A stretch of DNA of 64,000 nt from Montifringilla adamsi (Eukaryota > Chordata > Aves > Passeriformes > Passeridae), in contig JAGGNK010008337.1 in NCBI GenBank assembly GCA_017590115.1, forward strand, positions 8,733,609 to 8,797,608. The letters are read 5' to 3'. How positions within the stretch are numbered: position 1 is the stretch's first letter; each line of letters starts with the position of its first letter. Below are positions 47,151 through 57,606 of the stretch, piece by piece. Both the position numbers and the translations under genes were made by a program. The notes beneath the pieces are model-generated. The model was not told the DNA's origin. It made no database searches and was given only the letters and a program-made list of their open reading frames with translations.

Positions 47151-48500
47151 AGCCTCCTCTGTGTGTAGTTGAACGGTGGCCTCCTCTCGCCCCGGAGTGG
47201 GGCGGGGACCGGGACCGGGACCGACCCGGGCCAAACTCGCAGCGGCGCTGCCCAGCCCCGCGCATCCCTTCGCGTGCAAGCGGCCCGGACTCACTCACGG
47301 AGGCAGGGCAGAGGGATGGGCTTCCCCGGTTACACGCAGACACCCCCGCACCCCTCGCTGCCCCGTCCCCGGGGCTGCCTGCCCGCCGGCCTGGAGCAAG
47401 CAGAGCAGCAGCTCCCCGGCTCCACCCCGGCTGCCGGCTCGCTGCACCTTTCCCCGGCGTGCGGCTCCGGCTCCAGCCCCCCTCCTCCCGGCGCCTCCTC
47501 CTCCCGTTCCTCCTCCCCTCCCCTCCCCTGCAGAGCATGCACAGCCCGGGACTCGCATCGCCGGCTCCGAGGCGGGCGGGCGAGACCGTCCTCCCCGCCA
47601 GCCCCGCTCCCGCTGCCCCCCGAGCCGCCCGCGGCTCCCCCCCAGCGCATCCCGGTGCCCCCGCCGGACTTTTCCCTCCTCCCGAGGATGAGGCGGCCGA
47701 CGCGGCGGCTGGCGCTGTCTCTGCTGGGGGTGCTCTGGCTCGCCGCCCTCCTCCTCTTCTTCTTCGGGGCGCGGAGGAAGTTGGAGGCGGCGGAGCCCGA
47801 GGGACACACGCCGGAGGTAAGGAAGGGGCGGCGGGGCCGCGGCTGCTCCGGCGGGACTTGGGCGCGATGCCGCCGCCGCCGCCCGGGGAAGAAGTTCCCG
47901 GCGGTTTTCGGGACCCCCACCCCATCGCGTTCCCCTTCAAGTTTGGTACCGAACCTGTGCCTTTGCGGGGGGGGCCCTTTCCGTATCCCCGGGCTTGGTT
48001 TTCCCTCTCCCCTTTCTCGGACAGCGGCAGCCCCAGCCGCCCCCCCTCGCCCCGCTTCACCGGGGGCTGCGGCCGTCGGGGGTGCCCCGGCGGTACCGGC
48101 CCTTTGTCCCGCCGCCAACTTGGAGCATCCCAGGCTCCGGGGAGCGGTGGAGCGGTGCGCCCCAAGGAAACGAAACGCGTGTTTCGTGTCACGGGTGGGG
48201 GACCGGCGGCTCCTTTCCCCCGTGGGTCACGCCGTGCTCCCGAGCTCTGCCCTAAAGGAGAAGGGCTCGGTCCTGTCCGGGCTGACGGGACCAGCGGGGA
48301 GCAGACTTGGATGGTCCGTGTTTGGCGTACGCGGGCTGGGCGAGCCGGGTTAAAGCGCGGGGCTTCGGCGGCTGGCTGTGGTGGAAGGGCAGGATCGGGC
48401 AGGGCGGCTGCCCTGGGAGCCCCGGCCCGGCTGGGACGAGGGTGCCCGTGCAATCGCGGCTTTCCGTGTCGTGTTTGAGTCCCCGGAGTGACAGTGACAG
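47150..48500 (+). promoter_or_regulatory. GALNT14: GALNT14 CpG-island promoter
   Basis: A strongly GC- and CpG-rich block surrounds GALNT14 exon 1. It contains (GGGACC)n-type repeats near 47202-47225, GC-rich C-tracts before the start codon and a (CCG)n run just inside intron 1 (about 47868-47883). Long open frames occur on both strands only because stop codons are rare in such DNA. No TATA box was found; the transcription start cannot be fixed. Confidence 0.8.
47688..47816 (+). CDS. GALNT14: GALNT14, polypeptide N-acetylgalactosaminyltransferase 14, coding exon 1 (partial gene)
   Basis: GALNT14 transfers GalNAc from UDP-GalNAc to Ser/Thr of proteins, the first step of mucin-type O-glycosylation in the Golgi. 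This exon (129 nt, 43 codons, phase 0, donor GTAAGG) encodes the N-terminal anchor. It has a short basic cytosolic tail (MRRPTRR), a hydrophobic segment at about residues 8-27 (LALSLLGVLWLAALLLFFFG), then the charged start of the stem ending EGHTPE. This is the type II membrane topology of the family. Human GALNT14 begins MRRLTRRLVLPVFGVLW and its first exon also contributes about 43 residues. The catalytic GT-A domain and ricin-type lectin domain lie beyond the window; I saw no exon 2 up to 64000. Its orientation after CAPN14 matches human synteny. Confidence 0.92.
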
Positions 48501-50420
48501 CACGGCAGAGATGCGAGGAACATCTCGCTCCACAAGGGAGTGAATCAGAGGAGTTTCACTGCCCAGACGAAAAGCAGGGGAGCTGCGAACAGCTTCGGCT
48601 GAACGAGGTCCCGGCTCCTCTCCGGGTCCCGTGTCCTCTCCTCGGCTGAGAGCAACTGGGGCTTAGCTGAGGGTTAACTTTCCAAAGGACATGGATTAGA
48701 TGCTGCTTAGTTGTACTGTTGTAAATCTTCAATTAATTAATCCGGGTTAGAGCCCAGCTCCTGAAAATACGCCGAGATTGGGGTTATTGTGGCAGTGGAA
48801 GGGTGTGCGCCCTCACCCCCCTTTTTTTTTGCACCAGTGACGCCCAGCAGTGTTTGGCCCACAATATGTGACAGCTTTAGGTGTTTGCCTAATCTTTGGA
48901 GAGTCTCATGTATGTCTGTCACCTCAGCAACTGAATTAACAACCTGATTGGAAAAAGAAAAGTCAGAACTCATAAAGCTTACTTTGATTTTTTCATCCTG
49001 AGGAATTATTGGTTTTCCATGTTTTTTTTAAATAAAAATGATTGAGGAGGTTTCTTCAGGCTTTTGTAAATCTTTCAATCCTAGAAGAAGGGAATGAATC
49101 TATGTGACTTCAGGCCCCAAAAAGACATAATTATCTATACATTTATTTATTTATTTAAGCTGGGGAAGGCAATAAATAAGTCACTGAAAGCAGAGTTAGG
49201 AGACAAGGGCTTTTTTAACCAGAACTGTGCTTTGGTGTCAGAACTGTATTCGTAAAGATTGCAAAAAAAAAACCCTCCCCTGTTTGACAGGGGCTACTAT
49301 AATATCCTTGAAATGAACCTTGCTTCTCACTTAGCACCAGCTGCCACTGAACCACTGCCATCTTGCAGCCCATTTTGACTTTCTGCTCCCATTCAAGGCT
49401 CTCCCACCTCGGGGTGTAGGTTGCTGATGCTGTTACAGGCTGCTCTTGGCTCCTGCAGCAGGTGAAGAGAACTTCTGCCACACAGAGTCTGTCCCCACGT
49501 TTTGAAGCTGCCACTGCCAAGTTGCCATAATTCCAGCAATTTGACTGCTTAAATTGCCTCTCCTTCATTTCTTCTGAATTTTCCATCCAAACAGTTGTAT
49601 CCCCTTGAGATCCATAAAGTGCAGATTGTTTTTTATTTTTTTTTAATGCATTGCATTTTTTGGTTTTGGAAACTGGTTTGGAGCAGTATGACTTATAAGC
49701 TGCTTATGAGCATGGGGATGTGGTGTCCCCTTCAGTTGACACTTCTGAGTGGCTGCAGAGCTGACTGGGGTATCAGACTGGGGTACACAGGAATGCTGTG
49801 GTCCAGGGAGGAGCCTGGTGCTGTGTTCTGCTGCCCTGGCCAGTGGGACTGGCTGCTACTGATGAAAACTTGAGCACTTAAGGGATGTTCTCCCAAATTC
49901 CTCGGGAAACCAGAGGAGGTGATGGATTGCTAACAGCAGCTCAAACATTGTAAGACCGCTACAGAGGGGAAATGGAGCAAATCCACATAAACTTTCCTGG
50001 CAGCATTTCCGAGCTGTTCCCTCCCCCCTCCTGTCCCAGTTGAGCTGTGTTTCTGTGGACATGGGCACACCGTGTATCATGCCTTGTGCGGGTTTAACCT
50101 TTAGACCTTTCCAGTTAGGCTCCAGCTGGTATTGCTGCTCCTGCCTGTGCCTGTCCCCGCCAGGGCACAGGCACGCATCAGTGCTGGACGGCCACGGTGC
50201 CCGAGCTCCCTGGCTGGCTGTGGCATTTTGGTGGCTTGCTGAGAGCTCACGGAGCTGCTGCCCTTGGCTCCACAGATGCCCATCAATCACTGTTATTTTG
50301 GTTTGCACCCTGCCCCCTGCTTTACCCCGAATCCTGAGCCAGGTCCAGGTCCAGCTTCCCAAAGGAAGGCTTGTGATGTTTTTCTTGTAGCCAGAGGATC
50401 CTGTGCTGGGGTGGGACTAT

Positions 50421-50823
50421 TGTGTTTGCGGGGATTCCCAGACGAATGAAGGAATGATAAATCTGACTCCATGTTCTTAGAAGGCTAATTTATTATTTTA
50501 TGATATTATATTAAAGAATACTATACTAAACTGTACTAAAGAATACAGAAAGGATACAGACAGAAATCTAAAAGATACTAATGAAAACTTGTGACTCTTT
50601 ACAGAGCCTCAACACAGCTTGACCCTGATTGGCCATTAAGTCAAAACAATTCACATGAAATCAATGAAACAACCACCTGTTGGATAAACAATCTCCAGCC
50701 ACATTCCAAAGCAGCAAAATACAGGAGAAGCAAATGAGATAATATTGTTTTCCTTTTTCTCTGAGGCTTCCCAGGAGAAGAATTCTGGGCAAAGGGATTT
50801 TTCCAGAAAATATGACTGTGACA
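50421..50823 (-). mobile_element. Endogenous retrovirus solo LTR, copy 1
   Basis: About 403 bp related over its length to the element at 57179-57606. On the minus strand it runs from TGTCACAGTC to CCCCGCAAACACA, i.e. TG...CA ends, with an AATAAA poly(A) signal (complement at 50489-50494). No viral coding sequence adjoins it, and target-site duplications are not obvious. I recognise the family as a frequent songbird LTR, but the family name is not certain. Confidence 0.75.
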
Positions 50824-52018
50824 CAGGACCTTGGTGTGAGGGGTGTGATGCAGTGTTTGAGTCCTTCCTTTGCTCAAAACATGCTGCTGGCTTGGCATCT
50901 TAAGGACTTGGTGAAGGCAGGTATTCAGGGAAGGTCCTGCAGCAGTAGCTCAGCTTTCCTGAGCTGCTCATGCCCAACGAGGTGGGTGCAGCCATCTGTT
51001 GTAATTAACTTGGCTTCACCTTCCCCTGTCATTTTTTTCCCCTGTATTCCCCTGCAGTCCATCTGTATGGATGTCTTGCTTCTGTCCAGTGGCAGGTAGG
51101 CAGGCAGAGGGCCCCCCCTTCTTGCTAGCCCTTGCTTCCCTCAATCGCTGGCACCTCCTTTCCCTCCTCCTCCTCCCTGCTGCCTGCAGCTGCTGGTGGT
51201 ACATGCCAGGGCAGGAGCAGCAGGTTGAGGCTGGATTTTAGGGTGTGGGACTCCCTCCTGGCCATGAGGTGTAGCAACCTTGCAGGGCTGGTAGGGTATG
51301 GAAAAACGAAACTGGCCGTGTTTAGGACCATGAAGTTGTTCCTGGGACAGCTTCGCCAGTCCCTCCGCTGCTGTTTTTACTGCTGTTACTTGGAGTTTGG
51401 GGGTGGTTTTTTCTCCCTTTTCCAAGGGGCAGATCAAGCCCTGTTAGTGCCGTGAGTAACACTCGCCCTTTCGCTGCCCTTTTGCAGTCCTGTGACTTGG
51501 CTGGGCGGAGGAGCCCTAGCTGGGTGCCTGCCCCTGCCAGGGAGCTTTACCCGGCCGGGTGCCTGCTCAGCAGCCGTGGGCTCAGCCTGCAGGGACCCCA
51601 GCCTGATGGATGGGGCTGTGAGGGCACAGGGCTCCCCAGGGTCATGGATCAGCTGGGACTTTTGAGCCTCCTTCCTTCCCTCCCTGCCTTTTGGTGGAGG
51701 GTTTCCGAACACTTTGCAAGCTTTGATTAGTTCCAGCCTGTCTCCTTGTCCCGGCAGTTTTCCAGCTGGATAAACCAGGACCCGGAGAGGCTGGTTGAAC
51801 TTTGTATCCTTCTGTCTCTGGTGGACTCCAGAGGAATTGGAATAATTTTATTCTCTTGGAAAATCAGGCTGCCAGTAACCCACCTGAGGTCACCCAGGGA
51901 GGCAGTGGTGGGGCTTGGCATGTGCTCCAGTAATCCCGAGCTCATGGCCCCATGCTGCTGCCTGGCATCTCCCCTGCCTCCCTCTGATCCATCCTGCTCT
52001 GCTTTTGGGGGGAACATA

Positions 52019-52104
52019 TAAACTAATAACTTAATTACATTAAGGAATAATGAGGGGAACTGATACGCGGGATTAATTACAAGCAAAATCCCAAATTAAT
52101 TGTG
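52019..52104. promoter_or_regulatory. AT-rich cluster of homeodomain-type motifs
   Basis: TTAATTAC (52031-52038), GATTAATTAC (52071-52080) and AATTAATTG (52094-52102) occur within about 75 bp, in otherwise mixed-composition intronic DNA. This is the kind of cluster seen in developmental enhancers, but AT-rich DNA produces it by chance easily. Confidence 0.2.
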
Positions 52105-55100
52105 AGGAGTACTTGTAGCTGGCTCTGCAGCAATGCTTTGCTGGTGTGCTGGCTCCTGTGTCCTGTGCCAGGCTGTGGCTGGGGATGCTTGTGAGGGAGC
52201 CGGAGATGAGTAGGTGGGTGATAAGCCCTTGGTCATCTCATTTCCTGCACCTGTATCAGACCACAGTGGCTGTGTGTCAGAGCCCTGCAGCAGGGAGGGG
52301 TTTTTGAGGATCTGGGCTCCCACGCTCAGGGCCAGCAGTGTGTGCAGGAGGGGCAGGAAGATAGTTTTTGTTTGGTTTGGGATTTTATTTCCCTTCATTC
52401 CTTCCTGCATGCTAGCTTGCTCCCTCTGATGAATGGCTGAAGCACAGCTGACAGCCTCTGGAGGGAAAGCAGGTCTGTGACAGGCAGGAGAAAAGCTACA
52501 GAGGAAAAGTTTCCTTTATTAAAAAAAATGACCTGTTCTACTTGACTTGTACTAGTGTTTGCAGTGCAACATCTCCTTTCTGAGTGTGCTCAAATGCAGC
52601 TGGGGACTGGCTCCTGGGAGATGTGGAGAAGCTCAGCAGCCTCAGTGCCTCCTCCACTGCTCAGCACCCTGCAGGGTCAGACCTCAGTGCAAAGGGACCC
52701 TTGCCAGCTTTGTGCTTATGTGCCTTGCACCAGCCTGTGCTTCCTTCTGCATCATTGCCATCTAGAAAGCCTCAGCACCTGGAGCTCAGCTGACAGTCTC
52801 CAGATATTAAATTCCTGTCAGTTTTATAGCAGCAGAGCCACTTAACAGATTAAAATAACTGTGTATCCTGTAAAAATTCAGATCTTGACAATTAAGGGAT
52901 TGAAGTGGCAAGGCTGTTTGGAACAAAAAAAAAAAAGAGGCAGAGTGTTTAATACCCAGGAAGTTTGTATTGACTGGGGCTTGGGGACATGGGTAGGTCC
53001 AGGATGTGAGAGAAGGGGAAACTTATTTCATGCTTTGTTGGTGAAATCCCACTCTGAAATCTCTAGGAGCAAAACCAGTCTTTCTAGGGTGTGCAGAGCT
53101 TTGCTTGTGAAGGAACTGTGATGGAGTCCATTCCTCTTTCTCCTGCTTGTGTGTTTGGTGCTGGATAAAACAGAAAGCCATGCCCAGGCAGCCCTCATCT
53201 GTGGGATCAGGCAGGACAGGTCTGGTGGAGCAGGGGTGAGGTGAGGAAGTCACCTGGGTGGCTAAACCAGCTGTGGACAAATGGTGAGCAGCCTGCCTGG
53301 TGCACCTCGATTAATTAACCTGCCTGCTGCGCATTACAGCGCTCCCTGGGATACCTGTGGAACAATAACCAGTCAATGAAAACCCTCCTAATTTTTCACT
53401 GGTAATTGCAATGAATGAATTTTGCCTCCATTACATTCTGGTGGAACTCTGTGTTGCAGCTGTGACTGATGGGGGCATAAATATTGATTGAACAAGACCT
53501 GTTTGCTTTGCAAAACAGTGAGCATTGGAATGTACAGGTGCCTTTCTTAGCTCGGTGCTTTTAAAAGAAGTATCAGGGAGGGAAGGAAAGGAGGCAAGGA
53601 TTCTGCTTCTCTTCTGGCAAGAGTATAAATAAATTTCTGTGCAGGTGGTACATGTTTTGTTGACAAGAACTGTTGAGCACCAGAAGAAGAAAAATACTTT
53701 TTATTGTACTCTGAAAGGATAAAAAGAGTTGGAAGCGTCCTGCTGCTTCACTCTGAAGGGGTGTTGGAGGTGGTGATGCTCTGAGGGTGGGTTGGGCTCA
53801 GGAGTTTCATGGTTTCTCTTGTAAATTGCTTCTCCTGTCAAGGTCCCTGTAGAGCACCCTGCACGTGGAATTGCTGCAAGTTGCAGCATCCCTCTTCAGC
53901 TGGTGTGACATGGTGTGGCAGCATCCTTTCCTAGGTAACAGGGAAGGGCTCAAGCCCTTGCTGCTGGGTTTTTAGGAGGACTCAGCTCTGGCTCGCAGGC
54001 TGGAACCCTTGGTGACCTTTAGGGGTAGACTTGACAAAAGTCTCACTTTTGAGTGGGGAAGTCTCCAAAATCAGCTCTGTGTCTGGATGCCAAGGCTTCA
54101 GAGACACAGAGCACATATGTTGAAGTGTCTCTGTGCTTGAGAAAGATGTTGACTATCAGGGAAGATGTTTTGCCCTATTTATCCTTTCACCACCTCAGAT
54201 ATGCACAGAGTTGGATTGTTTACTCAAAAACTCACTGTTTTCTCCTCGCTCTTCCTTTCCTTTATAAGAAAGCATCATCTTGATTTATTTTGATGGGCTC
54301 ATGGCCCAGGGCCTGTCTTGGCTGGGTTTACTGCTTGCTCTGCTGAGACATCTCTTGTCTCTGGCTCTGCAATGTGACCTGTGCCTCCCCACAGGCAGGG
54401 AACTCTGCACATGGGATGGCTGCAGGGTGAGAGCTATAAATGGGAATGCTGTGCCTGGGGAAGGCAGGTCCAGGGAGCATTTTATGGTACTATGAGTAGA
54501 GATTTTTTTGTGCCTCCTGAAGCTGAGGGGTTGGTTGTATGTGTAGAGACCAGGGCTGAGCGTGGAGGGCACACTCTGCTGAGCTGCTGTGGCTCTGCAG
54601 GTGTGAGCTGGGTGAGCTCCAGCATGGGAAGGGCACTGCCAGGAGATTCAGCCTTGCAAATAAAACTGTCTTGTGATCCCTCATGAATTCAGGTGCAGTG
54701 TTACTGTCCCAAGCTGTCAAATCGCTGGGAAGCTGAATATTGGGGTTTTGTGTGCCCAGTGTTTTTCTTGGGTCCATGGATGTGTGTGTTCTGTATGCAC
54801 AGCTCACGGGGATGCCACTTCAGTACCTCTGGCTGTGTTTCTCTGTGCTGTAGTCTCTTTGCCATTGGGAAAAGCAAGCTTGGAAGAAGTTGTAGAAATG
54901 CAAAAGCAGCGTACTCCGCCTGGGAGAGTCTCATCTGTGAGGGCAGGCCAGCATTTGGTGCAATAAAACCAATTAAGGGGAATGTATCTGCGGAGAAAGC
55001 AGAAGTAGGGATCTGTTTAAGGAAGACGTTTGCATGAAGGAGTAATTACGTGCAGCCTAACGACAAAGGGTGCAGCGGATTGACTATTAATTGGAGTAGC

Positions 55101-55913
55101 AGGAGCGAGAGATTGCTGGCATTAGCTGTGTGTTTCTTGCTGGCTTCCTCCTGTTTAAAGAAGGAAGGGGTGAGGAGCAGATGATGGGGGGGAGTTTGCT
55201 CTCAATCCACTTTCCTGTGCAATGAAAAAGCCATTTCTCCCCCTTTCTCTCACAGCAAAATGTTCAGATTTTGCCAGCGATGCTTAGTGCAGTTGCTTAC
55301 TAAGCTGCAATTAAATTGATTTCCCACCCTCTTTACCCTTTTTGGTTCCAGAATCTCAGCAGGAATCAGTGTTACAGGAAGAGTAAGCCAAGGAGATCTT
55401 GCGCCCCATCTTCTGCTCATCTAAGTCAGTATTACTCCACTCTTTGCATGTATTTCCAGAGGAGCTGGGGAAGTGAGGCTGCCTAGGTGTAGGGTTTCCC
55501 ATATAGCTGCTGCTGGGGTGGGGAGGGCAGCTCTAGGTCAGGCTGGGTCAATCTATAGGCTACCTGAAAGGCCTCCTGCTGTGGGATGGGCATTGGGTGT
55601 CCTGTGTGTGGCTGGGGCTCTGGGTGCCAGTGGCGCAGAGTTGCTGGGAGGAGCGGGAGGAGGATTTCTTCTCCTTAGCATGTGCCTTTGGTGAAAATGA
55701 TCAGTGTTGAGAGGTTCAGCAGGAGTTCACCCCTTTGTTCATGGAGGTAGCGTTAGTTGTACTAATAGTTTGCCTCAGTCCTGCTGTTTGGAAACCCCTT
55801 AAGCCCCTTGGTTAACCCTTCCTGCAGCCCGAGGGAGTGAGAGGTGTGGTGGTCCTTTGTGGGTCATTTGAGGTGTTTGAATAAGGGACAATGTGCCAGT
55901 GTCACTTCTCCAC

Positions 55914-55929
55914 GGGGGGGGGGGGGGGG
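55914..55929. repeat. Poly-G tract, 16 bases
   Basis: Uninterrupted run of 16 G. Such tracts can form G-quadruplex structures and are a common source of sequencing-length error. Confidence 0.95.
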
Positions 55930-56822
55930 CCAAGGTGACATGCTGGATGCTGTACTGTCCCTGTCCCCAGACAGCAGGTGTGCAGGTGGGTGGTGGCACT
56001 GGGAGGGTGTGGCAGGGCTTGTGTCCCCAGCCAAACCCTGCCTTGCCTCACGTGGTAGAAATTAGTGATGATTTACTGCACAGCAGCTTGGGCTCCAGCT
56101 TTGTGATATTATTTGGAGGAGCAAGTGAGCTAATGATTGCATCTCATCTTGGAAAGTACTGCGGGAAGTGCAGTGCCAGGAGAGAATTGATTCAGAAGCA
56201 AAACAGGTTCATTTTCAGATCAGGCTGAAAGACAAGGGAAAGAGAGATTCTCCTTTTTTTTTTTTCGTATTTTTTTTGACTTTTGTTTTTTCCCCTCAAT
56301 CTCAAGTGAGACTGAGGGTCTTAGCCTTTCCCTCTTTGGTTTTCTTGTGGAAACATCAGCAATAAACCTGATTGGAAAGTGATACGAGGAGAGCAGGGTT
56401 CATGCGGTGCAAAAACAAATGAGCTATGAAATCACCCTCTATTCTCCAAACATTATTCACAGAGCCAGGAAAATTGAGACGGATGATTCTTTTTCTTTTG
56501 AAGCCACTGAAGGAGTAAGTCCAAAGGATGTGATTTGGCCCATACCAGGAGAGAAAGGCTGCTTTGTCCTGGCTTTCCAAATAGCTTTGCCTGCATTTAG
56601 ACACACACCATTTCCTCCTCAAGGACCACCGTCGGCATCCGCCAGTTACAGCCACACCTCATAACCCATTATGGAGACACACGGCTCGCAAATAAAGACA
56701 TTAATATGTTCAGTGGTGCGGGCCTTGGCTGCAGCCCCCCCGGCTGGATGGAGTTCCTGCACATCTTTTCTTGCTTGTGCACTGAAGTTTTAGTTGCTTG
56801 TTGTTAGGTGAGACGGAGAAAA

Positions 56823-56955
56823 GATGAGAGGGAGGAGTTACAGGTGTGAGCAGACTCACTTTGAACAGCTGGCTTAGTTCTTACAAAATGATGAGAGGGA
56901 GTTACAGGTGTGAGCAGACTCACTTTGAACAGCTGGCTTAGTTCTTCTTACAAAA
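56823..56955. repeat. About 67-bp tandem duplication
   Basis: Unit 1 (56823-56889) and unit 2 (56890-56955) both begin GATGAGAGGGAG and share GTTACAGGTGTGAGCAGACT and the following bases. They differ by a 3-bp indel near the start and another near the end. The near-identity indicates a recent event. Confidence 0.93.
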
Positions 56956-57178
56956 CGGTGATTTAAAAAGAATATATTTTTATTTAAATTAAGTTTTTTC
57001 ATCTGGGTTTAGGTAATCTGCTTTATCCAGTGGGTTGATTCAGGATCATTCAGGATGGAATAATATCCTCTGATATCCTTTGGGATCTGCCTTGGGGGAT
57101 GTTTGGGATGCAGCCCTTTGCACTTTGACCTCACCTAGATGAAATGTGAAACTCAGGGTCTGCTTGGGGTATTATATT

Positions 57179-57606
57179 GTATTTGCAGGGAAGCCCCGAC
57201 AGAGGCAGGAATGATGCATCTGACTCCATGTTCTCAGAAGGCTAATTTATTACTTTATAATACTATATTACATTAAAGAATACTATACTATACTATACTA
57301 TACTATACTAAAGAATGCAGAAGAGAAACTTACTGAATGCTAAAAAGATAATAAGAAAAACTCATTACTTTTTCCAGAGTCTTGGCACAGCTTGGCCTCA
57401 GTTGGCCAATGAGTCAAAACAACTCACACCAGAATCCAGTGAAACAATCACCTGTGGGTAAACAATCTCCAAACACATTCCAGATGAGCACAACACAGGA
57501 GAAGCAAATGAGATAAGAATTGTTTTCCTTTTTCTCTGAGGCCTCTCAGCTTCCCAGGAGAAAAATCCTGGGCGAAGGAATTTTTTCAGAGAATGTGAAT
57601 GCCGCA
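57179..57606 (-). mobile_element. Endogenous retrovirus solo LTR, copy 2
   Basis: Same family and orientation as the copy at 50421-50823, with many substitutions between them. On the minus strand it starts TGCGGCATTC and ends near TGCAAATACA. The poly(A) signal complement is at 57247-57252. A (TACTA)6 array at 57281-57310 is expanded relative to copy 1. No adjoining viral genes. Confidence 0.75.

Noticed and set aside
47125..48478. Open frames of about 440 codons on both strands over the GALNT14 CpG island
   Set aside because: They overlap each other on opposite strands, are low-complexity Pro/Arg/Gly/Ala-rich, and exist because GC-rich DNA lacks stop codons. The only supported coding piece is the 43-codon GALNT14 exon.
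50824..57178. Full provirus between the two LTR copies
   Set aside because: No gag, pol or env-like reading frame is seen between them. The copies have many differences, and the intervening DNA looks like ordinary intron.
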